Positions 25,170 to 33,691 of a stretch of 64,000 bases of DNA are shown here, one piece after another (within the stretch, counting starts at the first letter, position 1; the number at the start of each line of letters is the position of its first letter). The notes under the pieces are model-generated. The model ran no database searches, had not been told where the DNA came from, and saw only the letters and a list, made by a program, of their open reading frames with translations. The stretch comes from Brevundimonas intermedia (GTDB lineage: Bacteria > Pseudomonadota > Alphaproteobacteria > Caulobacterales > Caulobacteraceae), in NCBI RefSeq assembly GCF_004614235.1, contig NZ_SPVH01000004.1, forward strand, positions 25,974 through 89,973, written 5' to 3'. A program made the translations under genes and the position numbers.

Positions 25170-26342
25170 TCAGGCCGCCTCAGCCCCCGCCGCCTGCTCC
25201 GCCTTCCTGAGCGTGCTGGCGCGGACCTTTTCGCTTTCGGACTTCAGCTGACCGCAGGCGGCCAGGATGTCGCGGCCGCGGGGGGTGCGGATAGGCGAGG
25301 CGTAGCCGGCCTTGTTCAGGATGGCGGCGAACCGCTCTATCGTCTTCCAGTCCGAGCATTCGTATTCGACGCCCGGCCAGGGGTTGAACGGGATCAGGTT
25401 GATCTTGGCCGGGATGCCTTCGATCAGCTTCAGCAGGGCCCGCGCCTCTTCCGGACTGTCGTTGACGCCCTTCAGCATCACATATTCGAACGTCACCCGG
25501 CGCGCATTGGACAGGCCCGGATAGGCCCGGATGCCGGCCATCAGCTGTTCCAGCGGATATTTCTTGTTCAGCGGCACCAGGACGTCGCGCAAGGCGTCGT
25601 TGGTGGCGTGCAGGCTGATGGCCAGCATGGCCGCCGTGCGCGTGCCCAGCGCGTCCAGTTGCGGCACGACGCCCGAGGTCGAGACGGTGATGCGGCGACG
25701 CGACAGGGCGATGCCCTCGTTGTCCGAGATGATGTCGATGGCGTCGGCGACATGGTCCAGATTGTAGAGCGGCTCGCCCATGCCCATGAAGACGATGTTG
25801 GACAGGCGACGGTCTTCTTTCGGAGACGGCCATTCGTCCAGGTCGTCGCGGGCCACCTGGACCTGGGCCACGATCTCGGCGGCGGTCAGGTTGCGGACCA
25901 GCTTCTGGGTGCCGGTGTGGCAGAAGGTGCAGTTCAGGGTGCAGCCGACCTGGCTGGACACGCAAAGCGCCCCGGCCCGGCCCACGTCGGGGATATAGAC
26001 GGTCTCGATCTCGATGCCGGGCGCCGTGCGGATCAGCCATTTGCGGGTGCCGTCCTTCGACACCTGGCGTTCGACGATCTCGGGACGGGCCAGGGTGAAA
26101 TGCTCGGCCAGTTTGGCCTGCATGTCCTTGGCGACGTTGCTCATGGCCGAAAACTCGGTCACGCCATAATGGTGGATCCAGCCCCACACCTGACTGGCGC
26201 GCATCTTGGCCTTTTCGGGCGGGCAGACGTCGGCGTCGATCAGGGCCTGTCGCAGGCCCGCGCGCGTCAGACCGCTGAGGTTGACGGGGGCCTTGACGGC
26301 GGCGGCGTTCGAGACGCGCGAAAGGTCGAGCGTGATGCTCAA
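25170..26342 (-). CDS. rlmN: 23S rRNA (adenine-2503-C2)-methyltransferase RlmN
   Basis: Radical-SAM enzyme that methylates A2503 of 23S rRNA (and A37 of some tRNAs); 390 aa. The 4Fe-4S cluster motif is CTLNCTFC (CxxxCxxC, about 128-135), with the conserved [10 protein letters not shown] and GVNDSPEEA blocks. The second catalytic Cys lies near the C-terminus in [10 protein letters not shown]. The start appears to be TTG 26342, with AGGA 8-9 bp upstream and no ATG until residue 47. Confidence 0.95.
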   Translation of the reverse strand: MSITLDLSRVSNAAAVKAPVNLSGLTRAGLRQALIDADVCPPEKAKMRASQVWGWIHHYGVTEFSAMSNVAKDMQAKLAEHFTLARPEIVERQVSKDGTRKWLIRTAPGIEIETVYIPDVGRAGALCVSSQVGCTLNCTFCHTGTQKLVRNLTAAEIVAQVQVARDDLDEWPSPKEDRRLSNIVFMGMGEPLYNLDHVADAIDIISDNEGIALSRRRITVSTSGVVPQLDALGTRTAAMLAISLHATNDALRDVLVPLNKKYPLEQLMAGIRAYPGLSNARRVTFEYVMLKGVNDSPEEARALLKLIEGIPAKINLIPFNPWPGVEYECSDWKTIERFAAILNKAGYASPIRTPRGRDILAACGQLKSESEKVRASTLRKAEQAAGAEAA

Positions 26343-26423
26343 GGCGGCGATCCTGCGTGAGGTTGACCCGACCTATATAGCACGGATCCCGGCGATTGCA
26401 TGGCCGGGGCGGATTCGACGACT

Positions 26424-26723
26424 TTAGAGGCCGACGTCCCAGACGCCGGCGTCGCGCATCCGGGTCTCTCGCGCCTCTTCGGCCCGGCCGCCCATCTCGC
26501 CCGCCATGCCCCGGATCGCGGTCGAGACGGTGGTCTTGTGCACGCCCGGCACGACCGCGTGGGCGAAGGCGGCGCCCGCCAGACGCAGCAGCTTGAAGCC
26601 GAAGGCGGCCGAGGCGGCCATATGTTCGAAATAGGTCTCGCCCACTTCGCGCGGATGATCGCGGAACAGCCGGGCGAAGGGCGTGAAGCCTGAACGGGCC
26701 CGGTCGATCGTCGTCTGGCTCAT
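26424..26723 (-). CDS. Small DUF6356-like protein
   Basis: 99 aa; resembles a small alphaproteobacterial family known only as DUF6356. An amphipathic N-terminus (FTPFARLFRDHPREVGETYFEHM) is followed by a hydrophobic segment (SAAFGFKLLRLAGAAFAHAVVPG, about 39-61), so it may be membrane-associated. Charged tail. No function known. It stands alone, divergent from the protease gene. Confidence 0.75.
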   Translation of the reverse strand: MSQTTIDRARSGFTPFARLFRDHPREVGETYFEHMAASAAFGFKLLRLAGAAFAHAVVPGVHKTTVSTAIRGMAGEMGGRAEEARETRMRDAGVWDVGL

Positions 26724-26882
26724 GGCGCGGGCTCCCTGCTTCGGCGCCCTTATGGTCACGCCTGACGGCGCCGGACGCAACCCCTGTCGCGATCCGTTCA
26801 TTCCGTCCGTCCATCGCCCATCAGGGCCATCGTCAGAAGCGAAAACTCGGGCTAGGGTCGTCGTTCGCTCAAGGGAATGCTC

Positions 26883-28214
26883 ATGCCGATCCGCCTCAAG
26901 GCCGTCTCCTCCGTGACCGTCGCGCTGGTCCTGCTGGCCTCGGCGTCGCCGGTTCTGGCCCAGTCGGGCGCCGCCGGACTGCCCTATGACGCCCGCCGCG
27001 GCGTGTTCAGCTTCTCGTCGGGGCTGGAGGGTTCGCTTCCGGCGGTGGTGCAGGTGACGACCCTGGGCCAATCGCGCGGCCCCAGTTCGGACGCCGCCGA
27101 TCCCAAACCCTACGCCTCCGGCTCCGGCGTCATCGTCGATGCGGCCGAGGGCCTGCTGATCACCAACAATCACGTGGTCGAGGGCGGGCGAAAGTTCACC
27201 GTGGACCTGACCGACGGCCGCCTGTTCGACGCGGTTCTGGTCGGAGCGGACAAGGCCACCGACATCGCCGTGCTGCGCATCGTGCCGGACGGACGGCCGC
27301 TGAACCTGAAACAGGTCCAGACGGTGGATTCCGACACATTGCGCACCGGCGACCTGGCCTTCGCGGTCGGCTATCCGTTGGGACTGGACCAGACCCTGAC
27401 CATGGGCGTGATCTCGGGCCTGAACCGCTCGGGCCTGGGCGATGCGGTCGAGGACTATATCCAGACCGACGCGGCCGTGAACTCGGGCAACTCCGGCGGA
27501 CCGCTGCTGGACAGCCGGGGCCGGCTGATCGGCATCAACACCTCGATCCTGTCGGGCGGCCTGGGCGGGGGCAACGACGGGATCGCCTTCGCCGTGCCGA
27601 CGCGGATCATGCTGTATGTCGCCGACCAGCTGAAGAAGAACGGCGAGGTCAAGCGGGGCCAAACCGGGGCCATCTTTGGCTCGCTGAACGCAGAGCGGGC
27701 GCGCGAACTGCACCTGGGCATCGTGCGCGGGGCGGTCGTCGCCGATGTCGCGCCGGGATCGCCGGCCGAGCGCGCAGGCCTGCGCCACAACGACGTCATC
27801 ACACGCATCGAGGGCCGTCCCGTCGCCAACGCCGGCTCGGTCAACGCCACCATCGGCATCGCCGCGCCCGGCTCCGACCTCAGCGTCGCCTATCTGCGCG
27901 GCGGCCGCGAGGCTGCGACGTCAATGTCGGTCGAAACGCCGGTGGATCAGCCTGTGGTCGTCGGCGCCCAGTCAGTGCTGGCCTATGGCGCGACCCTGCG
28001 CAATCAGGACGGCGGCGCCCAGGTCGTCGCCGTCACCGCCGGATCGCCCGCCGCCCAGGCCGAGCTGACGGCCGGAGACCTGATCACCGCCATCGGCGGC
28101 GCAGCCGTGGCCGACGCCCAGGCGGCTGCGACCGCCCTGCAGGGCGCGACGGGCTCGGTCGAGGCGACCGTGCTGCGGAATGGAGAGACCCTGAGCCTGA
28201 CCCTGGCGCTTTAG
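26883..28214 (+). CDS. DegP/HtrA-like periplasmic serine protease with two PDZ domains
   Basis: Periplasmic quality-control protease; 443 aa. ATG 26883 is chosen because AAGGGA (26871-26876) fits it, whereas ATG 26877 touches the RBS. Signal peptide ends near PVLAQS. Triad: His in ITNNHVVEGG (about 96), Asp in ATDIAVLRI (about 129), Ser in NSGNSGGPLLD (about 206). PDZ1 is at about 255-350 (VVADVAPGSPAERAGLRHNDVI) and PDZ2 at about 360-443 (VVAVTAGSPAAQAELTAGDLI). Probably a DegQ/DegP-type enzyme. Confidence 0.92.
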   Translation: MPIRLKAVSSVTVALVLLASASPVLAQSGAAGLPYDARRGVFSFSSGLEGSLPAVVQVTTLGQSRGPSSDAADPKPYASGSGVIVDAAEGLLITNNHVVEGGRKFTVDLTDGRLFDAVLVGADKATDIAVLRIVPDGRPLNLKQVQTVDSDTLRTGDLAFAVGYPLGLDQTLTMGVISGLNRSGLGDAVEDYIQTDAAVNSGNSGGPLLDSRGRLIGINTSILSGGLGGGNDGIAFAVPTRIMLYVADQLKKNGEVKRGQTGAIFGSLNAERARELHLGIVRGAVVADVAPGSPAERAGLRHNDVITRIEGRPVANAGSVNATIGIAAPGSDLSVAYLRGGREAATSMSVETPVDQPVVVGAQSVLAYGATLRNQDGGAQVVAVTAGSPAAQAELTAGDLITAIGGAAVADAQAAATALQGATGSVEATVLRNGETLSLTLAL

Positions 28215-28234
28215 GCGGGGTCCAGACAGCGAAA

Positions 28235-28278
28235 CGCCCGCCTTGCCAGGGAGGGGGAGGGGAAAGGCAGGGCGGGCG
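28235..28278 (+). terminator. Long GC stem after the HtrA-like gene
   Basis: CGCCCGCCTTGCC (28235-28247) and GGCAGGGCGGGCG (28266-28278) pair over 13 bp with one mismatch, 21 bp past the stop codon. No T-run follows. A likely transcription barrier. The rest of the 288-bp gap to the next gene holds nothing recognisable. Confidence 0.5.
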
Positions 28279-28502
28279 CTCGCTTGGAGGAAGCATCGGC
28301 CGCCGGAGCCCTTCGTGGAAACATCCAGGGGGGCTGGGGGGGCTGTTCAGGATCCGGGACGCTTCCGAACTCCGACGAGCCGATGATCGACATTTCGTCG
28401 CCCAACCGGGCGGGCGAAGGACCGAAACGGGGCCATTTCGTGTCTGCGCCGTTTTCTGTGCGCCCACTGGCGTCGGGCCGCCGTGTCCTTAAGTTGAGGG
28501 GC

Positions 28503-28838
28503 ATGAGCATCAACCCTCACGAGGCGGCGCCCACCGCCGGCCCCGTCTTCTTCGACCGCCGCGAACTGGACCCCATCCTGCGCGTCTATGGCCGCATGGT
28601 CGCCCAGGGCGAATGGCGCGACTACGCCATGGTCGGACACAAGGATTTCGCCGAGTTCGCCGTCTTCCGTCGCTCCGGCGACGCCCCCCTCTACCGCATC
28701 GAAAAACGCCCCGCCCTCCAGACCCGCCAGGGCCAATGGGCCGTTATCGGCGAAGGCGGCCAAATCCTGAAACGCGGTCGCGACCTGGCCCAGGTGCTTC
28801 GGATCTTCGACGGCCGCAAGTTCCAGGTGGTGGATTAG
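28503..28838 (+). CDS. DUF2794 domain protein
   Basis: 111 aa, function unknown, conserved across alphaproteobacteria. ATG 28503 follows GAGGGG. Sequence is FDRRELDPILRVYGRMVAQGEWRDYAM, HKDFAEFAVFRR and the tail LRIFDGRKFQVVD, all typical of the family. Soluble, mixed alpha/beta. The next gene is convergent, with one base between stops. Confidence 0.88.
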   Translation: MSINPHEAAPTAGPVFFDRRELDPILRVYGRMVAQGEWRDYAMVGHKDFAEFAVFRRSGDAPLYRIEKRPALQTRQGQWAVIGEGGQILKRGRDLAQVLRIFDGRKFQVVD

Positions 28839-28839
28839 G

Positions 28840-29640
28840 TCATCGGCGAGCGGGCGGCGTCACTTCACGAATGCGCGCGCCTTGAACTTCCCACAGCTTG
28901 TCGCCGGCCATCGCATAGATCGGCAGCCGGTTGAGCAGGGACAGGAAGACGTGAACCTCCAGCGGCTGTGGTGCGACCAGAATGCTGGTGACCAGGCCGA
29001 CGGTCTGGCCGCCCTGCTGGGCCTGACGCCTGTCCATGTCCAGGCAGCCGCCGGAAAGCTGCTCGCGCTTCTCCACGGTCTTGCCGTCGGCGCTGACGTG
29101 GAAGCGGTAGTGGCCGCCCATCGGCACCACATTGGCCTGGGTCGTCGACGCCAGCAGCCAGACCAGCCAACCCTCGCCCTCCGGGTCTTTCAGCATCACC
29201 GCATTGTATCGCGCCGCGCAGCGCAGGGGACCAATGGCCTGGGCCGCCGTGTTCCGCGCCGCAAACTGTGCCCGCTCGTCAGGTGAAAGCTCAGGATCGG
29301 CGGCGTCGACGACCGCGCCGGCCTTCAGCTGCGCATCCACGACCACGTCCTTGAACGCACGCGGCGCATCGGGTTCGCCGGCCAGGAAGCGCACGCGCTG
29401 TGTGTCGCCTTCGGACGTCACGATCCAGCCGATCAGCCCTTGCGGCGCCTGACCGTCAGACTGGGCCAGTAGGGCGTCCGTGGCCCGAGCGGCGGCGACG
29501 TCCTGACGCCATATCGCCTGGCCCAGCCGTCCCGTCTCGGCGATTGAAAAGGCCTGAACGGGGGCTGGCCGCTCCTGAGCAGCGACAGGTCCGCCCATGA
29601 CACAGAGCGCGATGACTAAGGACAGAATTCGACGGTTCAT
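28840..29640 (-). CDS. Exported protein of unknown function
   Basis: 266 aa from ATG 29640. Signal peptide is MNRRILSLVIALCVMGGPVAA, then a soluble alpha/beta domain with two Cys (AIGPLRCAARYNAVML and SGGCLDMDRR) that could form a disulfide. The repeated AQFAARNTAAQAIGPL and WLLASTTQANVVPMGGHYRF blocks look like a conserved Caulobacteraceae family, but I cannot name it. No enzymatic motif. Confidence 0.75.
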   Translation of the reverse strand: MNRRILSLVIALCVMGGPVAAQERPAPVQAFSIAETGRLGQAIWRQDVAAARATDALLAQSDGQAPQGLIGWIVTSEGDTQRVRFLAGEPDAPRAFKDVVVDAQLKAGAVVDAADPELSPDERAQFAARNTAAQAIGPLRCAARYNAVMLKDPEGEGWLVWLLASTTQANVVPMGGHYRFHVSADGKTVEKREQLSGGCLDMDRRQAQQGGQTVGLVTSILVAPQPLEVHVFLSLLNRLPIYAMAGDKLWEVQGARIREVTPPARR

Positions 29641-29707
29641 GCAGCGCCCTAATCCGATACGACCAATCCAGCACAACCCTGACGTATCCACATCGTCGCC
29701 CAAAAAG

Positions 29708-29731
29708 AAAGGGCCCCGCAAGGGGCCCTTT
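29708..29731 (-). terminator. Rho-independent terminator of the Bax inhibitor-1 gene
   Basis: Perfect 10-bp stem AAAGGGCCCC / GGGGCCCTTT with a GCAA tetraloop, starting 24 bp past the leftward stop at 29755. It is followed on that strand by CTTTTTG. The poly-A/T edges allow weak bidirectional use. Confidence 0.85.
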
Positions 29732-29754
29732 CCGTATCCGTCTTGCGACAGACC

Positions 29755-30504
29755 TTAGTTCCGGTTGCCGCCCATGAAGGCCAGCAGGAATTGGAACAGG
29801 TTCACGAAGTTGATGAACAGGCTCAGCGCGCCGAAGCCCGTGGCCACGCCCATTGCGTTCTGGTCGCCGCCCAGGGCGTAGTAGGTCATCTTCAGACGCT
29901 GGGTGTCGTAGGCGATCAGGCCTGCGAAGATCAGCACGCCCAGACCCGAGATGATCAGGTAGAAGGTCCCCGACTGCAGGAACATGTTGACCACCGAGGC
30001 GATGATCAGGCCGATCACGCCGAAGATCAGGAAGGTGCCCATGCCGGTCAGGTCCTTCTTGGTGGTGTAACCCACCAGGCTGAGACCGCCGAAGGCCGCC
30101 GCCGTGACCAGGAAGGTCGAGGCCAGCGAGGCGCCGGTGTAGCGCAGGAACACGATGCCCAGGCCCGCGCCGATGGTGGCGACCACGGCCCAGTAGAGCA
30201 GGTTCACGCCCTTGGCGGACGGGTTCTTCATGAAGAACATCGAACCGAACAGCATCACCAGCGGCGAAAACTGCACGATCATGCCCAGCATGGTCAGGCC
30301 GATCCGGCCGTCTGGCGTCTGCACGAACAGCAGCTGCTGCACGGCGGGCACATTGCCGGTGACGTAGGCCAGGGCGGCGGCGACCACCAGGCCCAGGGCC
30401 AGCTTGTTGTAGACGCCCAGCATGAAGCTGCGCAGGGCGGCGTCGACCGACATGTCGGCCGTCTGCGGCAGAGGACGGGCGTAGCCGTTGTTGAAATCGC
30501 TCAT
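29755..30504 (-). CDS. Bax inhibitor-1 / YccA family membrane protein
   Basis: Seven-helix membrane protein; 249 aa from ATG 30504. A hydrophilic N-terminus (about 1-30) precedes seven hydrophobic segments. The BI-1 mark, acidic residues in IAYDTQRLKM between the last helices, is present, and the C-terminus ends FLLAFMGGNRN. Relatives leak Ca2+/H+ or modulate FtsH; the role here is unknown. Monocistronic with its own terminator. Confidence 0.9.
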   Translation of the reverse strand: MSDFNNGYARPLPQTADMSVDAALRSFMLGVYNKLALGLVVAAALAYVTGNVPAVQQLLFVQTPDGRIGLTMLGMIVQFSPLVMLFGSMFFMKNPSAKGVNLLYWAVVATIGAGLGIVFLRYTGASLASTFLVTAAAFGGLSLVGYTTKKDLTGMGTFLIFGVIGLIIASVVNMFLQSGTFYLIISGLGVLIFAGLIAYDTQRLKMTYYALGGDQNAMGVATGFGALSLFINFVNLFQFLLAFMGGNRN

Positions 30505-30634
30505 GGCGACGAACTTTCTCCGATTGGCCGGAGAGGCTTCTCCGGTCACAGGGTTTGAATATCGTGAGCCGAGGCCCTCGCTGCAAGGAAAACCGGACTT
30601 GGAGCCCGTTGTTCCTGCCGCTACCTTCGGTCGC

Positions 30635-31174
30635 ATGCTTCGTCTGTTCACCGCCCTAACCCTGCCGCCCGATGTCGGAGACACGCTAAAGCGGCGCCAA
30701 TCCGGCCTGCCCGGCGCGCGCTGGCGGCCGCTGGACGCTCTGCACGTCACCCTGTCCTTCTATGGCGAGACCGACGAACGGCGCGCCGACGACCTGGCCT
30801 CGGAACTGGCGCGCGTGGCGGGCGGCCCGTTCGAGATCGCGCTGAAGGGCGTCGGTTGTTTCGGCGATGACCACCGCAGCCATACGCTTTGGGCCGGGGT
30901 CGAGACGCCCAACGAGAGGCTGTCGGTTCTGGCCGGACGCTGCAAGTCGGCGGGCGAGAGGGCGGGGATCAGGATGGAGGCGCGCACCTACAAGCCTCAC
31001 GTCACCCTGGCCTATCTGAAGACCCAGACCAATCCCGATCGCATCGGAGCCTGGATGGCCGGGCACAATCTGCTGCACTCGCCGCCGATCCGCGTCGACC
31101 GCTTCGGCCTGTATTCCAGCGTCCTGACCGATGGCGGCAGCCATTATGAGCTGGAACGGGAGTATCTGTTGTGA
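30635..31174 (+). CDS. thpR: RNA 2',3'-cyclic phosphodiesterase ThpR (2H family)
   Basis: Opens 2',3'-cyclic phosphates on RNA or tRNA-half termini; 179 aa. Two HxTx motifs, HVTLSF (about 40) and HVTLAY (about 127), define the 2H phosphoesterase fold, and the opening RLFTALTLP is typical of LigT/ThpR. It overlaps the next gene by 4 bp (GTGA). Confidence 0.92.
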   Translation: MLRLFTALTLPPDVGDTLKRRQSGLPGARWRPLDALHVTLSFYGETDERRADDLASELARVAGGPFEIALKGVGCFGDDHRSHTLWAGVETPNERLSVLAGRCKSAGERAGIRMEARTYKPHVTLAYLKTQTNPDRIGAWMAGHNLLHSPPIRVDRFGLYSSVLTDGGSHYELEREYLL

Positions 31175-31755
31175 CTGCTGCCGCATACGCCGCGCCGCCC
31201 CATGTGACCCTGGGTCCGACGCTGGAGACCGAGCGATTGATCCTGCGTCCGCCGGCGGTCGAGGACTTTCCGCGCTGGGCCGAGTTCATGGCCGATCCCG
31301 AGACCACGCGCTTCATCGGCGGCGTCCAGCCCGCGCCCCAGGTCTGGCGCACGATCTGCACGATCGCCGGCATGTGGGCCCTGAGCGGCGAGGGCATGTT
31401 CTCCATCCTGGAGAAGTCGAGCGGCCTGTGGCTGGGACGTATCGGGCCGCTGCATCCCTATGGATGGCCCGGCCGCGAGGTGGGCTGGAGCCTGCACCGG
31501 GATGCGACCGGCAAGGGCTATGCGGTTGAGGCCGCCGCCGCGACGATGGACTATGCCTTCGATGTGCTGGGTTGGGACGACGTCATCCACTGTATCGACC
31601 CGGAAAACCTTGCCTCGGCGGCGGTGGCCACCCGGCTGGGATCGCGCAATCGCGGACCGGGCGTCCTGCCCGAACCGTTCCAGGACCACGCCGTCGATCT
31701 GTGGGGCCAGACGCGCGATGAATGGGCGATCAATCGGACGCGGCTGGCCCGATAA
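31171..31755 (+). CDS. GNAT-family N-acetyltransferase (RimJ/RimL type)
   Basis: 194 aa; GTG start inside the thpR stop. TLETERLILRPPAVEDFPRWAEFM is the usual RimJ/RimL-like opening. The acetyl-CoA loop is HRDATGKGYAVEAAAATMDYAF (about 109-130), followed by IHCIDPENLASAAVATRLG. The substrate (a protein N-terminus or small molecule) cannot be told. Confidence 0.88.
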   Translation: MTAAAYAAPPHVTLGPTLETERLILRPPAVEDFPRWAEFMADPETTRFIGGVQPAPQVWRTICTIAGMWALSGEGMFSILEKSSGLWLGRIGPLHPYGWPGREVGWSLHRDATGKGYAVEAAAATMDYAFDVLGWDDVIHCIDPENLASAAVATRLGSRNRGPGVLPEPFQDHAVDLWGQTRDEWAINRTRLAR

Positions 31756-31811
31756 GGCAACCGATGGCGTCGATGCGTCGTATCCCCTCCAGATCGAACA
31801 AGGATACGCCC

Positions 31812-32336
31812 ATGTTTCGCGCCAGCCTGATCGCCGCTTCGGCCGCCCTTGCCGTCCTGCCGGCGACGGCATTCGCCCAGGCGTCGAACGTCGACCTGAA
31901 CCGCTTCGACGGCCGCTGGTTCGAGATCGAGCGCAATCACAACAACGTCCAGAAGGACTGCAGCCGCGCGCAAATCGACTTCACGCCGCGCGACGCCGCC
32001 GACCGCTACGCCATCGCCGTGACCTGCACCCGCCGCAACGACGGTCGGGTCGAGACCCTGCGCGCCAACGCCCGCGTCACCGACACCACGACCAACGCCA
32101 AGTTCCGGTTCAGCCTGACCGGCCTGCTCAGCTTCGGCGGTCTCGCAGGCCAGAACTACTGGGTCTACGATCACGCGCCGGACTACAGCTGGGCCATCAT
32201 GGGCCTGCCGGATAAGTCGAACTGGTGGATCTGGCACCGCAATCAGAATGCGTCCCAGGCCGAGCGCGACCGCATCCTGACCCGCGTCCGCGCCCTGGGT
32301 TTCAACACCAGCCGCCTGGTGCATACCGGCCTGTAA
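31812..32336 (+). CDS. Lipocalin family protein (Blc-like)
   Basis: 174 aa from ATG 31812, with AAGGA 7 nt upstream. Signal peptide ends near TAFAQA, with no lipobox Cys, so it is periplasmic rather than a lipoprotein. Lipocalin motif 1 is VDLNRFDGRWFEIERN (GxW). The YWVYDHAPDYSWAIMGLPD block matches Blc-type motif 2. Probably binds lysophospholipid or another lipid for envelope maintenance. Confidence 0.88.
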   Translation: MFRASLIAASAALAVLPATAFAQASNVDLNRFDGRWFEIERNHNNVQKDCSRAQIDFTPRDAADRYAIAVTCTRRNDGRVETLRANARVTDTTTNAKFRFSLTGLLSFGGLAGQNYWVYDHAPDYSWAIMGLPDKSNWWIWHRNQNASQAERDRILTRVRALGFNTSRLVHTGL

Positions 32337-32382
32337 AGGCGCCGCTTGCGATAGGAACGGAGCCGGAACATAAGCTGTCGGC

Positions 32383-32826
32383 ATGTCCGCCGTCGCCCAC
32401 CTCGAACTCGTCTTCAGCCGCCCCCAGACTACGCAATCGGTCACACGCGGCGCGGCGCGGCTGATGATGGACATGGGCTATGCGCCGCTGCTGGAGGTCT
32501 GCCTGCCCAACGGCCGCCGCGCCGACGTCATGGCCATCGGGCGCAAGGGCGACATCGTCATCTGCGAGGTCAAGTCGGGGGTCGACGACTACCGCGTCGA
32601 CCGCAAATGGCATGAGTACGGGCCGTTCTGCGACGCCTTCTATTTCGCCGTGGCACCCGAGTTTCCGCAAGACATCCTGCCGGACGAGCCGGGCCTGATC
32701 GTCGCCGACGGCTTCGGCGGGGCGGTGGTGCGCGACGCGCCGTCGATGGCTCTGGCGCCCGCGCGCCGCAAGGCCCTGACCCTGGCCTTCGCCCGGTTGG
32801 GCGCGATGCGGACGATGCGCGACTAA
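32383..32826 (+). CDS. mmcB: MmcB family DNA repair protein
   Basis: 147 aa. A PD-(D/E)XK-like nuclease core is visible as RADVMAIGRKGDIVICEVKSGVDDYRVDRKW (Asp, Glu-x-Lys), followed by DAFYFAV. MmcB of Caulobacter is a DNA-damage-induced protein tied to the ImuB/DnaE2 mutagenesis pathway, and family length fits. I do not see a LexA box immediately upstream. The stop overlaps that of the convergent NlpC/P60 gene by 4 bp. Confidence 0.88.
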   Translation: MSAVAHLELVFSRPQTTQSVTRGAARLMMDMGYAPLLEVCLPNGRRADVMAIGRKGDIVICEVKSGVDDYRVDRKWHEYGPFCDAFYFAVAPEFPQDILPDEPGLIVADGFGGAVVRDAPSMALAPARRKALTLAFARLGAMRTMRD

Positions 32827-33608
32827 AGGCGGCGGAAGACGGCGGCGGCGAAACCGTCGGCGATCAGCCGCGCCTCGACCTCGGCCAGGGGTTCGATGAC
32901 CACCCCCTTGCCGCCCGTCGCATGGATGATCCGTTCGCCGTCCAGCACCAGGGCCGAATGGCCGGTCCAGTCTTGGTCGCCGTTCGGCGCCAACCAGACG
33001 ACGATGTCGCCGCGCTCGATGTCCGCTGCCGAGATCGCCTGCCCGATCTGGGCCTGGGCGTCGGACCGGCGCGGACCCGGCAGGCCGCATGCCAGCAGGG
33101 CCTGCTGCACCAGACCGGAACAGTCGGTGGAGATCGAAGACCGCGCGCCCAGCTCGTGCGGGCGGCCCAGCAGCCGTTCGGCCACAGCGACCAGATCGGC
33201 TTCGAACTCCCCGATCGGCTGAAGGTCGGCCTGGTCCAGACCCGCAGCCGCTTCGACGACCAAAGAGTTCAGCGGCAGGGCGGCGTCGATGGCCGCGACG
33301 CGATAGGCGGCCAGGGGCGCGCCGCTCGACAGGCTGTCCAGCACCACCCAGCCGACCACGCCGTCCCGGCGCGCCCGGCCCCAGGCCCGGCCGTTGGCCC
33401 GGTCCAGAACATCGAAGATTTCGCCGTGAAGCAGCTGATCGACCCGCCCATCGGCGTCCGAAAAAATGTCCGCCACGGCCGCGCGGCAGTGCATGGCTTC
33501 GGTCGCCCGATAGGCGTCCGCACGCACCAGCCCTTCCAGCGCCTGTTCGGCGAGGTCGAGGCGAGCAAGGCGGTCGCCGGGCGGAAGAAGATCGAGAACG
33601 TCTGTCAA
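32823..33608 (-). CDS. NlpC/P60 family hydrolase with N-terminal SH3-like domain
   Basis: 261 aa; probable peptidoglycan endopeptidase. The start is TTG 33608; no better codon is available in frame. The SH3-like region (about 40-95, VDQLLHGEIFDVLDRANGRAWGRARRDGVVGWV) precedes the NlpC domain with Cys in STDCSGLVQQ (about 160), His in WTGHSALVLDG (about 213) and a second His in IIHATGG. No signal peptide is predicted, so it is cytoplasmic or exported in an unusual way. The C-terminus lies against mmcB. Confidence 0.88.
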   Translation of the reverse strand: MTDVLDLLPPGDRLARLDLAEQALEGLVRADAYRATEAMHCRAAVADIFSDADGRVDQLLHGEIFDVLDRANGRAWGRARRDGVVGWVVLDSLSSGAPLAAYRVAAIDAALPLNSLVVEAAAGLDQADLQPIGEFEADLVAVAERLLGRPHELGARSSISTDCSGLVQQALLACGLPGPRRSDAQAQIGQAISAADIERGDIVVWLAPNGDQDWTGHSALVLDGERIIHATGGKGVVIEPLAEVEARLIADGFAAAVFRRL

Positions 33609-33691
33609 CGTGAACTCGCGTGATTGAGCCCACAGCCTTATCCCCCGATGGCTTAGGGGCCGTTAACGGCCGACGCCTTTGCGAAAGAAAA